64,000 nt of DNA from Neisseria lactamica NS19. GTDB lineage: Bacteria; Pseudomonadota; Gammaproteobacteria; Burkholderiales; Neisseriaceae. The DNA lies in contig AEPI01000028.1 of the NCBI GenBank assembly GCA_000193795.2, positions 35,109 to 99,108 on the forward strand, written 5' to 3'. The position numbers were made by a program, and so were the translations under genes. Below, in pieces: positions 7,564-15,926 of the stretch; the stretch's first letter is position 1; the number at the start of each line of letters is the position of its first letter. Below the pieces are notes generated by a model. That model ran no database searches, had not been told where the DNA came from, and saw only the letters and a list, made by a program, of their open reading frames with translations.

Positions 7564-8403
7564 TTATTGGAAAGGCACAATGATTTTGCCGATTAACTGT
7601 TCGCGCCTTTGCCGGCGTTTTTCCCTTTCCCTGCTGATTTTGGTCAGGGCGCGAATCAGGCGGTTTTTGAATGTGTTGGCGGGGGAATCGCGCCATTGCT
7701 GTTTGCGGTTCAGGAGGCGGTCGTGTTCAATCAGGCTGCCCAATGCGCTGTTTTGGTCGTGAAACTTGGCATAATGCAGCTCTTGGGCGCACAAGGCGGG
7801 ATTGAGCTGGAAAACCGGCATCCTTTCCCTGTCGTCAGGGTTGCCGAACATCATCCAATCGATAGGGTGCAGCCCTTCAGACGGCAGGGCGGCAAACCTG
7901 TCCAAGAAAAACCGCATCGCTTTTCGGGAAATGATATAGCCCGCCGTCCCCCAGTGTTCGCTTTCCAACAGCGGAAAGGCGCGCCCGCCGTAGTCCGCCA
8001 CGCCGGAGGGCGAGGTCAGGACGTGCATAAACATCGTTTCCAAGCGGACGACAAAGGCGGAATCGGGGTCAAAGCGTTCTTTTAGCCAAGCGTCTTCGGC
8101 AAGGAACTGCTCCGCGCCTTCGCCGAGTAAAACGTCGTCTTCAAATACGGCGATATACGGTAAGCTTTCGTCCAGTGCCTGTTTCCACAATACGGCGTGG
8201 CTCATAAAGCAGGCTTTTTCCACACTGCTCAAATAGGGGTGCGCCGACAAGCCGGGGACGAGTTCCGCCATCGCCTGTTCCAGCCTTTCAGACGGCATCA
8301 GTGCGTCGAAAAACTGAAACGGGATGCCGCGACTGCCGAAGGTTTCGGCAATGTGCGCCCTGCGTTCTGCGGCGGAGCTTAGGCTGATAACGTGGTTTTG
8401 CAT
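7564..8403 (-). CDS. lgtB: LOS beta-1,4-galactosyltransferase LgtB
   Basis: GT25-family enzyme of 279 residues that adds Gal beta-1,4 to the GlcNAc placed by LgtA, completing lacto-N-neotetraose. It has the same N-terminal MQNHVISLSSA, FEDDVLLG and TAGYIISRKA blocks as lgtE, with a different C-terminal third (about residue 190 on) rich in Arg/Lys, which is thought to hold these enzymes at the membrane. Its ATG overlaps the lgtA stop by one base (TAATG), so translation is coupled to lgtA when lgtA is in frame. It contains an in-frame uptake sequence near residue 40. Confidence 0.92.
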   Translation of the reverse strand: MQNHVISLSSAAERRAHIAETFGSRGIPFQFFDALMPSERLEQAMAELVPGLSAHPYLSSVEKACFMSHAVLWKQALDESLPYIAVFEDDVLLGEGAEQFLAEDAWLKERFDPDSAFVVRLETMFMHVLTSPSGVADYGGRAFPLLESEHWGTAGYIISRKAMRFFLDRFAALPSEGLHPIDWMMFGNPDDRERMPVFQLNPALCAQELHYAKFHDQNSALGSLIEHDRLLNRKQQWRDSPANTFKNRLIRALTKISREREKRRQRREQLIGKIIVPFQ

Positions 8404-9490
8404 TAAATCTCCTGTTCTTTCCCTGCCGAATCCGACCGCGCCTGCCGGCGGTTTTTAATCAGCCGGTGCAAAATGCTGAAGTATTGCCTCAAGGTAAACA
8501 GCCGCCGCATCCTGCCGTCTGCCGCAAAATCCAGCCACGCACGAGCGGGCGGCGTGTCCGCCCGTTTGAAGCATTGGTACAAAAACCGGCGGGCGCGTTC
8601 AAAATCTTCTTCCGGCAAATCCTTCTCCAGCAGTTCATACGCCGCTGCTTTTGTTTGGCGGTATTCAAGGCTGTCGAACCGGGTTTTAAAACCCATAGAC
8701 TGCAAAAAATCGTTTCTGGCGGTTTTTTGGATGCCTTGCGCGATTTCGTGTTGGCGGACGCTGTATTTGGATGAAACCTGATTGGCGTGAAGGCGGTATT
8801 TGACCAAGGCTTCGGGATAATAAGCCAGCCTGCCCAATTTGCTGACATCGTACCAAAATTGGTAATCTTCCGCCCAATCCCGCTCGGTGTTGTAACGCAA
8901 ACCGCCGTCAATGACGCTGCGCCGCATAATCATCGTGTTGTTGTGTATGGGGTTGCCGAAAGGGAAAAAGGCGGCGATGTCTTCGTGCCGGGTCGGCTTT
9001 TTCCAAATTTTGCCGTGTTCGTGGTGCCGCGCCAGCCGGTTGCCGTCCTTTTCTTCCGACAAAACTTCCAGCCACGCGCCCATTGCGATGATGCTGCGGT
9101 CTTTTTCCATCTCACCCACGATTTTCTCAATCCAGTCGGGGGCGGCAATATCGTCTGCATCGGTGCGCGCAATATATTCCCCCCCCCCGACTTTGCCAAT
9201 TCGTCCAGCCCGATGTTTAAAGAGGGAATCAGGCCGGAATTGCGCGGCTGCGCGAGGATACGGATGCGGCCGTCCTGTTCTTGGAAACGCCGGGCAATGG
9301 CAAGCGTACCGTCCGTCGAGCCGTCATCAACAATCAAAATATCCAAGTTGCGCCAAGTCTGATTCACGACGGCGGCTAATGATTGGGCGAAATATTTTTC
9401 TACGTTGTAGGCGCAAATCAATACGCTGACTAAAGGCTGCAATTTATTCTCCCGATAGGCACGATGCCGTCTGAAGGCTTCAGACGGCAT
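8403..9490 (-). CDS. lgtA: LOS beta-1,3-N-acetylglucosaminyltransferase LgtA (phase OFF)
   Basis: GT2-family enzyme that adds GlcNAc beta-1,3 to the lactosyl LOS stem and so opens the lacto-N-neotetraose branch. The poly-G tract (complement of 9179-9188) has 10 G; 11 or 14 G are needed to read [17 protein letters not shown], so the two halves are out of frame and the gene is OFF. The usual annotated start is ATG 9490, giving MPSEAFRRH. However, that ATG lies inside the uptake-sequence hairpin without a ribosome site, whereas TTG at 9442 has GGGAG 6 bases upstream and aligns with the first residue of LgtD; I consider the TTG more likely. First gene of the locus, behind glyS. Confidence 0.92.
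9179..9188 (-). repeat. Phase-variation poly-G tract of lgtA (10 G)
   Basis: Ten consecutive C on the + strand (G in lgtA). TCG plus 9 G then AAT puts the distal part out of frame; 11, 14 or 17 G would be in frame. Confidence 0.95.
9464..9490 (-). terminator. Paired uptake sequence between glyS and lgtA
   Basis: Perfect inverted repeat ATGCCGTCTGAAG-G-CTTCAGACGGCAT, 17 bases after the glyS stop. It should terminate glyS transcription and lies immediately in front of lgtA. Confidence 0.8.
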
Positions 9491-9506
9491 TTGGACTGTA
9501 CAACGG

Positions 9507-11567
9507 TTACTCGCCCAAAAGCGCGATGTCGGCTACCGCGTTCATTTGTTCTGCCAAACGGTTCAACAGGTTCAAACGGTTTTGTTTTACGGCGGCATCT
9601 TCCGCCATCACCATCACGCCGTCAAAGAAGGCATCGACTTGCGGCTTGACGGAAGCCAGTTCGGACAAGGCGGTTTGGAAATTGCCTTCGGCGACGGCGG
9701 CGGCGATTTTCGGCTGCAAGCCTTGCGCAGCGGCAAAGAGGGCTTTTTCTTCGTCCTGTTGCAGCAGGCTTTCATTGACTTCGCCCAGCGCGGCATCAGC
9801 TTTTTTCAGCAGGTTTTGCACGCGTTTGTTGGCGGCGGCGAGCGCGGCGGCTTCGGGCAGTTGTTTGAACGCGGCAACGGCCTGCAGTTTGGCGGTCAAA
9901 TCGTCCAAACGGCGCGGCTGTTTGGCGAGTACGGCGGCAACGATGTCTTGCGGATAATCGTTTTGCAGCAACACGGCAAGGCGCGCCTGCATAAAATCGG
10001 CGGTTTCAGACGGCGTTTTTTCGTTGAGCAAACCTTTGGGAAAGCTGTCGAATGCCGTCTGAATCAGTTCGTTCACGTCCAAACCGTACTGCATCAGCAT
10101 CCGCAAAATACCCAAGGCGGCGCGGCGCAGGGCGTAGGGGTCTTTGTCACCGGTCGGAATCAGACCGATGCCCCAAATGCCGACCAGGGTTTCCAGTTTG
10201 TCGGCAAGTGCGACGGCGGCGGCAATTTTGCTTTCGGGCAGCTTGTCGCCGGCAAAACGCGGCTGATAGTGCTGCTCGACTGCTTCGGCGATTTCTTCGG
10301 TTTCGCCGTCCAAACGGGCATAGTATTTGCCCATCGTGCCTTGCAGTTCGGGAAACTCGCCGACCATTTCGGTTACCAAGTCGGCTTTTGCCAGACGCGC
10401 GGCGCGTTCGGCGGCAGCGGCATCCGCACCCAATGCTTTGGCGATGTGGGCGGCAATGCTTTGCAAGCGTTCGATACGCTCGGCCTGCGAACCGATTTTG
10501 TTGTGGTAAACCACGCTGGACAATTTCGGCAGGCGGCTTTCCAAAGTCGCTTTCTGGTCTTGCTTGTAGAAGAACTCGGCATCAGACAGGCGAGCGCGCA
10601 AGACGCGTTCGTTGCCTTGGATGATGTGTGACGGGTCTTCGGTTTGCAGGTTGGAGACCAGCAGGAAGCGGTTCATCAGCTTGCCGTTTTGATCGAGCAA
10701 CGGGAAGTATTTTTGGTTTTGCTGCATCGTCAAAATCAAGCATTCTTGAGGCACGGCGAGGAAGTGTTCTTCAAAACCGGCTTCCAATACCACAGGCCAT
10801 TCGACCAATGCAGTTACTTCGTCCAACAGGGCCTCATCGGCGGCAACAGTCGCGTTCAGACGGCGTGCCTGCCCTTCCAATGCCGTCTGAATCGCGGCTT
10901 TGCGCTCGGCAAACGAAGCGACGACTTTGCCTTGTTCGCGCATTTGTGCGGCGTAGCTGTCGGCGTTTTTAATGGTGATTTCGCCGTCGGAGAGGAAGCG
11001 GTGTCCCAAGGTTTGATTGCCGCTTTGCAGACCCAAAACGCTGACGTTTACAATCTCGCTGCCGTGCAGCACAATCAGCCCGTGAACGGGGCGCACGAAG
11101 GTAAACGTGCTGCTGCCCCAACGCATCACTTTCGGAATCGGCAATTTCTTAACCGCTTGATTGATAATGTCTTCCAAGAGTTCGCCCAACGGTTTGCCGG
11201 TTTGGACGTATTCGTAAGCGTACACGTCCTGCTTGCCGTCGTGGACGATGGTCAAGTCTTCGATTTTCGCCCCAGCACCGCGTGCAAAACCTTCCAAAGC
11301 CTTGGTCGGCGCACCGTCTTTCATGGCATTCGCCACGGCAGGGCCTTTTTTCACGATTTTTTGATCTGCCTGAACGGCTTTGACGTTTTTGACTTGAACC
11401 GCCAAACGGCGCGGCGAGGCATAAGCCGTAAATTCGGCTGCGCCGTCAATCAGTTGCGCTTTTTCTAGGCCTTCGGCAACGGCGGCGGCAAAATGGTTGC
11501 CCAGATTATTCAGGGCTTTTGGGGGAAGTTCTTCGGTAAGGAGTTCAATTAAAAGGGTTTGGGTCAT
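9507..11567 (-). CDS. glyS: Glycyl-tRNA synthetase beta subunit
   Basis: Beta subunit of the bacterial alpha2beta2 glycyl-tRNA synthetase, which charges tRNA-Gly; beta carries tRNA-binding and editing-like HD domains. The N-terminus (M)MTQTLLIELLTEELPPK is the family signature, and the protein is 686-687 residues, the usual length. The C-terminal FxxxxFFDGVMVM anticodon-binding block is present. ATG at 11567 or 11570 are both possible (double Met). It lies in one series with the yggL-like gene and glyQ, a common beta-proteobacterial glyQ-x-glyS order. Confidence 0.96.
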   Translation of the reverse strand: MTQTLLIELLTEELPPKALNNLGNHFAAAVAEGLEKAQLIDGAAEFTAYASPRRLAVQVKNVKAVQADQKIVKKGPAVANAMKDGAPTKALEGFARGAGAKIEDLTIVHDGKQDVYAYEYVQTGKPLGELLEDIINQAVKKLPIPKVMRWGSSTFTFVRPVHGLIVLHGSEIVNVSVLGLQSGNQTLGHRFLSDGEITIKNADSYAAQMREQGKVVASFAERKAAIQTALEGQARRLNATVAADEALLDEVTALVEWPVVLEAGFEEHFLAVPQECLILTMQQNQKYFPLLDQNGKLMNRFLLVSNLQTEDPSHIIQGNERVLRARLSDAEFFYKQDQKATLESRLPKLSSVVYHNKIGSQAERIERLQSIAAHIAKALGADAAAAERAARLAKADLVTEMVGEFPELQGTMGKYYARLDGETEEIAEAVEQHYQPRFAGDKLPESKIAAAVALADKLETLVGIWGIGLIPTGDKDPYALRRAALGILRMLMQYGLDVNELIQTAFDSFPKGLLNEKTPSETADFMQARLAVLLQNDYPQDIVAAVLAKQPRRLDDLTAKLQAVAAFKQLPEAAALAAANKRVQNLLKKADAALGEVNESLLQQDEEKALFAAAQGLQPKIAAAVAEGNFQTALSELASVKPQVDAFFDGVMVMAEDAAVKQNRLNLLNRLAEQMNAVADIALLGE

Positions 11568-11590
11568 CATTCGGCTTTCTTTGAATTTGG

Positions 11591-11956
11591 TTAATCTGCC
11601 TGTTTATAGGTTTCGCTGTAATTTTCCCAGCCGTCATCCCCATAAAAACCGTCAACCAGCGGGGTGGCGTACAAAGTGGCAACATCTTCGCGGTCTGCCA
11701 GCCAAGAGATAATGGCTTTTTTCTCGGTTTCTCCCAAGCTTCGGGCACCGGATTTTTGAAACAGGCACGAAAAATCGCCACAATCGCCCCCGCCCGCCAT
11801 TTCCAAGCCGTTTACCACAAGATACGCAATCAGCTCGTCCATAAAGCGGTCGAACGCTTCGGCATCGTCCTCAGCTTGGTGCAAACTGCCTTGAACGCCG
11901 AAAATCAATGTTTGAAACTCGCCCAAATGCAGCTTTTTATGCTGGCGGCGGTTCAT
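11591..11956 (-). CDS. yggL: YggL-like protein (DUF469)
   Basis: Small protein of 121 residues from ATG 11956 (an upstream in-frame ATG at 12001 would add 15 residues). The N-terminal RRQHKKLHLGEFQTLIF matches the RRxRKKMHIDEFQ block of YggL, a 50S-associated factor in enteric bacteria; helices with EAFDRFMDELI follow, then a GGGDCGD segment in place of the GSG of YggL. It lies between glyQ and glyS on the same strand and so is probably cotranscribed with them, which agrees with a translation-linked role. Function here is inferred. Confidence 0.75.
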   Translation of the reverse strand: MNRRQHKKLHLGEFQTLIFGVQGSLHQAEDDAEAFDRFMDELIAYLVVNGLEMAGGGDCGDFSCLFQKSGARSLGETEKKAIISWLADREDVATLYATPLVDGFYGDDGWENYSETYKQAD

Positions 11957-12077
11957 TTTGTGCAGGCGTTTCCTGCTTGGGGTGCGGAAATAGACAGGCA
12001 TGATTTTCCTAAAATATATAATGGTTTACGGACGGATACCATATCGGGCCGCCCGAACGTAAAAAATCGTCGCCCCC

Positions 12078-12983
12078 TTAGGCGGCATTTGCCTTCATTA
12101 AGGGAAAGCCCAGTTTTTCGCGGCTTTCGACATATTTTTGCGCCACGGCGCGGCTCAACGCGCGGATGCGCCCGATGTAGGTGGCGCGTTCGGTTACGGA
12201 AATCGCGCCGCGTGCATCTAAAAGGTTGAACGTATGCCCCGCTTTGAGGACGAGCTCGTAGGCAGGCAGGGCAAGGCTGACGTTTTCTTCGGCAAGCAGG
12301 CGTTTGGCTTGTGCTTCGTAGTCGTTGAACTGGCGCAGCAGCCAGTCGGCATCGCTGTATTCGAAGTTGTAGGTGGATTGCTCGACTTCGTTTTGGTGGT
12401 ACACGTCGCCGTAGCTTACGGTGTTGCCGTCCGGCGTTTTTGCCCAAACGAGGTCATAGACGTTTTCCACGCCTTGCAGGTACATCGCCAAACGTTCGAT
12501 GCCGTAGGTGATTTCACCGAGTACGGGCGTGCAGTCGATGCCGCCGACTTGTTGGAAGTAGGTAAACTGGGTTACTTCCATGCCGTTGAGCCAGACTTCC
12601 CAGCCCAAGCCCCACGCGCCGAGGGTGGGGTTTTCCCAGTCGTCTTCGACGAAGCGGATGTCGTGGACTTTGGGATCGATGCCCAATTCGCGCAGGGAGT
12701 CGAGATAAAGGTCTTGGATATTGGCGGGAGCGGGTTTGAGGGCGACTTGGAATTGATAATAGTGTTGCAGGCGGTTGGGGTTGTCGCCGTAGCGGCCGTC
12801 TTTGGGGCGGCGGCTGGGTTGGACGTAGGCGGCAAACCAAGGCTCGGGACCGAGTGCGCGCAGGCAGGTAGCGGGATGGGACGTGCCGGCGCCGACTTCC
12901 ATATCGAAAGGTTGGATGACGGTGCAGCCTTTGTCTGCCCAAAAGGTTTGCAGTTTGAAGATAATTTGTTGGAAGGTGAGCAT
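12078..12983 (-). CDS. glyQ: Glycyl-tRNA synthetase alpha subunit
   Basis: Catalytic class II core of the tetrameric glycyl-tRNA synthetase, 301 residues as usual. MLTFQQIIFKLQTFWADKGC at the N-terminus and the motif region with FDMEVGAGTSHPATCLRALGPEPW (split over residues 25-50) are diagnostic, as is RPKDGRYGDNPNR. It forms the active site for glycyl-adenylate synthesis together with the beta subunit encoded two genes downstream. Transcription begins to its right, where a short AT-rich intergenic region separates it from the atp terminator. Confidence 0.97.
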   Translation of the reverse strand: MLTFQQIIFKLQTFWADKGCTVIQPFDMEVGAGTSHPATCLRALGPEPWFAAYVQPSRRPKDGRYGDNPNRLQHYYQFQVALKPAPANIQDLYLDSLRELGIDPKVHDIRFVEDDWENPTLGAWGLGWEVWLNGMEVTQFTYFQQVGGIDCTPVLGEITYGIERLAMYLQGVENVYDLVWAKTPDGNTVSYGDVYHQNEVEQSTYNFEYSDADWLLRQFNDYEAQAKRLLAEENVSLALPAYELVLKAGHTFNLLDARGAISVTERATYIGRIRALSRAVAQKYVESREKLGFPLMKANAA

Positions 12984-13112
12984 GGCTTTTTGTTCGATAA
13001 AATAAAGGTTTTATTTTACTGTTTCCACTGCTGCTTGAATAGGTTTATCTCAAAGGCGGGCTGATTTGAAACCAGTGGATGGATAATATTTTTTAATTTA
13101 AATCCGGAAAAT

Positions 13113-13141
13113 AAAAAGCACGGTCAAACGACCGTGCTTTT
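13113..13141 (-). terminator. Rho-independent terminator of the atp operon
   Basis: AAAAAGCACGGT paired with ACCGTGCTTTTT around a short loop, 17 bases after the atpC stop on the minus strand, with a T run. The remaining bases up to glyQ are AT-rich and hold no gene. Confidence 0.9.
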
Positions 13142-13157
13142 CCAAACCACATAAGTT

Positions 13158-13580
13158 TTATTTTTTGTGCGAACGGATATAGTCCAAAGTCTTGAGCTGT
13201 GCGATTGCGGCAGCCAATGCCTTGTGCGCCTCCGCCAAATCCTTGTTGTCTTTGGCTTGAGAAATGCCGGCTTCGGCAGCTTTTTTCGCCTCTTCGGCAC
13301 GCGCCCGATCCATTTCCGCACTACGGACGGCAACGTCCGCCAAAACGGTAACTTTATCAGGCTGAACCTCCAAAACACCGCCGGAAACGGCAACCAAAAC
13401 CTCTTTATCCTCACCTGGGACGGTCAAACGCAAAGCTCCCGGCCGCACCAAACTCATAATCGGCTCGTGTCGCGGGTAAATACCGAGTTCACCCTGTACA
13501 GTCGGAACAACAATAAATGTTGCCTCGCCTGAATAGATGTTTTGCTCGCTACTGACCACTTCAACTTGCATGACGCTCAT
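13158..13580 (-). CDS. atpC: F1 ATP synthase epsilon subunit
   Basis: 140-residue rotor subunit that couples the gamma shaft to the c-ring and restrains ATP hydrolysis. The N-terminal beta-sandwich carries MQVEVVSSEQNIYSGEA, the GELGIYPRH(E) block and LAVSGGVLEVQPDKVTVLAD-type strands; the C-terminal helical hairpin (about residues 88-138) is Ala/Glu rich. Last gene of the atp operon, 10 bases after atpD. Confidence 0.97.
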   Translation of the reverse strand: MSVMQVEVVSSEQNIYSGEATFIVVPTVQGELGIYPRHEPIMSLVRPGALRLTVPGEDKEVLVAVSGGVLEVQPDKVTVLADVAVRSAEMDRARAEEAKKAAEAGISQAKDNKDLAEAHKALAAAIAQLKTLDYIRSHKK

Positions 13581-13590
13581 GCCGACCTCC

Positions 13591-14988
13591 TCAGTTTAAG
13601 GTTTTCGCTTTCTCAACCGCTTCTTCGATGCTGCCGACCATATAGAATGCCTGTTCGGGCAGATGGTCGTATTCGCCGTTCAAGATGGCTTTGAAACCGG
13701 CAATGGTATCGCGCAGGGCGACATATTTGCCCGGAGAACCTGTAAACACTTCGGCAACGTGGAACGGTTGGGACAGGAAGCGTTGGATTTTACGCGCGCG
13801 CATCACAGTCAGTTTGTCTTCGTCAGACAATTCGTCCATACCCAGAATGGCGATAATGTCGCGCAATTCTTTGTATTTTTGCAGGGTGGACTGCACACCG
13901 CGCGCCACGTCGTAGTGCTCTTGACCCAATACCATCGGATCCAATTGGCGCGAAGTAGAATCAAGCGGATCGACTGCCGGGTAGATACCCAAAGAGGCAA
14001 TATCACGGCTCAATACGACGGTTGCGTCCAAGTGGGCAAATGTTGTTGCAGGAGACGGGTCAGTCAAGTCGTCCGCAGGTACATAAACGGCTTGGATGGA
14101 AGTAATGGAACCGGTTTGGGTAGAGGTAATACGCTCCTGCAAACGACCCATTTCTTCTGCCAATGTCGGTTGGTAACCCACTGCGGAAGGCATACGGCCC
14201 AACAGTGCGGATACTTCGGTACCGGCCAGGGTGTAACGGTAGATGTTGTCCACGAAGAACAATACGTCGCGGCCTTTGCCGTTTTCGTCTTTTTCGTCAC
14301 GGAAGTATTCGGCCATCGTCAAACCGGTCAAAGCAACGCGCAGACGGTTGCCCGGAGGTTCGTTCATCTGACCGTAAACCATCGCCACTTTATCCAATAC
14401 GTTGGAATCTTTCATCTCGTGGTAGAAGTCGTTACCTTCGCGGGTACGCTCACCCACGCCTGCGAACACGGACAAGCCGCTGTGCGCTTTGGCGATGTTG
14501 TTGATCAATTCCATCATGTTCACGGTTTTGCCCACACCGGCACCGCCGAACAAACCTACTTTACCGCCTTTGGCAAACGGACACAGCAAGTCGATTACTT
14601 TAATGCCGGTTTCCAACAATTCGGTAGTTGAAGACAACTCATCGAATTTCGGGGCGGTTTGGTGGATGGCGCGGCTCTTGTCGGTATCGATCGGACCCGC
14701 TTCATCAACAGGCGTACCCAATACGTCGACAATACGGCCCAATGTGCCTTTACCTACCGGCACAGTGATTGGCGCACCGGTATTGCTGACAGACATACCG
14801 CGTTTCAGGCCGTCTGAACTACCCATTGCGATTGTACGGACAACGCCGTCGCCCAAAAGCTGTTGGACTTCCAGGGTCAGACCGTTCTCATCCAATTTCA
14901 GGGCATCGTAAACATGCGGAATCGCGTCGCGTGGAAATTCCACGTCAACCACCGCACCAATAACTTGCACGATTTTGCCTTGGCTCAT
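13591..14988 (-). CDS. atpD: F1 ATP synthase beta subunit
   Basis: Catalytic subunit (465 residues) that makes ATP from ADP and phosphate in the F1 head. Walker A GGAGVGKT (about residues 148-155), GERTREGNDFYHEM with the catalytic glutamate, the DNIYR loop and the Walker B FFVDN are present. One residue differs from the commonest family text: the loop reads DNIYRYT rather than DNIFRFT. Seventh structural gene in the operon, between atpG and atpC. Confidence 0.98.
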   Translation of the reverse strand: MSQGKIVQVIGAVVDVEFPRDAIPHVYDALKLDENGLTLEVQQLLGDGVVRTIAMGSSDGLKRGMSVSNTGAPITVPVGKGTLGRIVDVLGTPVDEAGPIDTDKSRAIHQTAPKFDELSSTTELLETGIKVIDLLCPFAKGGKVGLFGGAGVGKTVNMMELINNIAKAHSGLSVFAGVGERTREGNDFYHEMKDSNVLDKVAMVYGQMNEPPGNRLRVALTGLTMAEYFRDEKDENGKGRDVLFFVDNIYRYTLAGTEVSALLGRMPSAVGYQPTLAEEMGRLQERITSTQTGSITSIQAVYVPADDLTDPSPATTFAHLDATVVLSRDIASLGIYPAVDPLDSTSRQLDPMVLGQEHYDVARGVQSTLQKYKELRDIIAILGMDELSDEDKLTVMRARKIQRFLSQPFHVAEVFTGSPGKYVALRDTIAGFKAILNGEYDHLPEQAFYMVGSIEEAVEKAKTLN

Positions 14989-15026
14989 TATCGTATCCTA
15001 ATTTCCTGTGCAGGCTTCAGACGGCA

Positions 15027-15902
15027 TCAAACTGCCGCCGCACCTGCTACAATTTCTGACAATTCCGTGGTAATCGCGGCTTGGCGCGATTTGTTGTACA
15101 CCAGGCGCAATTCTTTAATGGCATTGCCTGCGTTGTCGGTTGCGGCTTTCATCGCTACCATACGCGCGGCTTGTTCGGATGCCATATTGTCGCTCAATGC
15201 CTGATAAACCACAGACTCCAAATAGCGGCGAACCAAATATTCCAATACGGCGACAGGACTCGGCTCGTAGAGGTATTCCCAAGTAAATGAAGAACGGCCT
15301 GCTTCGTCGTCAATAACGTTTTCGCCGATGGGCAGCAAAACCTCCATACGCGGCTCTTGGCGCATCGTATTGATGAAACGCGAATAAACCATATGGATAC
15401 GGTCCAATTCATGTTTCTCATAACGCCGGAAGATTTCGGTCAAAGGGCCGAGCAACGCTTCCATTTTCGGGGTATCGCCCAAATTGGCCGCACTGGCAAT
15501 GACGTTCAAACCGATGCTTTGGCAAGCGGCCAAACCTTTACTGCCCAAGCACACGACTTCGACTTCGATGCCTTGTTCCTGATACTCTTGAACTTGCGCC
15601 AAAAATTTTTTCAGTACGTTAGCGTTCAAGCCGCCGCACAAACCTTTGTCCGAAGTAATCAAGATGAAACCGGCACGGCGCACTTCGCGGTGCGGCTCCA
15701 ACAATTTGATACCATGATCGGCATTAGTCTGTGCAAGATGGCTCATCACTGTACGCACTTTTTCGGCGTACGGACGCGCTAAGCGCATCCGGTCTTGAGT
15801 CTTCCGCATTTTAGAGGTCGACACCATTTGCATCGCTTTAGTAATCTTTTGGGTATTTTGAACACTACGGATTTTGGTGAGAATCTCTTTTCCGACTGCC
15901 AT
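15027..15902 (-). CDS. atpG: F1 ATP synthase gamma subunit
   Basis: Central rotor shaft, 291 residues. The N-terminal helix MAVGKEILTKIRSVQNTQKI(TKAM) and the C-terminal helix with NAGNAIKELRLVYNKSRQA that inserts into the alpha3beta3 ring are both the conserved family signatures. The middle part holds the ITSDKGLCGGLN Rossmann-like strand. It is flanked by atpA and atpD in standard order; an uptake sequence lies in the 38-base gap to atpD. Confidence 0.98.
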   Translation of the reverse strand: MAVGKEILTKIRSVQNTQKITKAMQMVSTSKMRKTQDRMRLARPYAEKVRTVMSHLAQTNADHGIKLLEPHREVRRAGFILITSDKGLCGGLNANVLKKFLAQVQEYQEQGIEVEVVCLGSKGLAACQSIGLNVIASAANLGDTPKMEALLGPLTEIFRRYEKHELDRIHMVYSRFINTMRQEPRMEVLLPIGENVIDDEAGRSSFTWEYLYEPSPVAVLEYLVRRYLESVVYQALSDNMASEQAARMVAMKAATDNAGNAIKELRLVYNKSRQAAITTELSEIVAGAAAV

Positions 15903-15926
15903 TTCAGACTCCTTTCATCTCAATAC

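Noticed and set aside
7553..7696. Longer N-terminus of the Fic-fold protein (ATG 7696)
   Set aside because: The extra 48 codons lie inside lgtB in another frame; a GTG at 7552 with a good ribosome site starts the protein right after lgtB.
9546..10631. Long + strand open frame (361 codons) opposite glyS
   Set aside because: It lies fully inside the well-supported glyS frame on the other strand and shows only the composition of a reverse-frame shadow; no ribosome site or family resemblance.
13663..14631. 322-codon + strand frame opposite atpD
   Set aside because: Antisense shadow of atpD, which is certain; no independent support.
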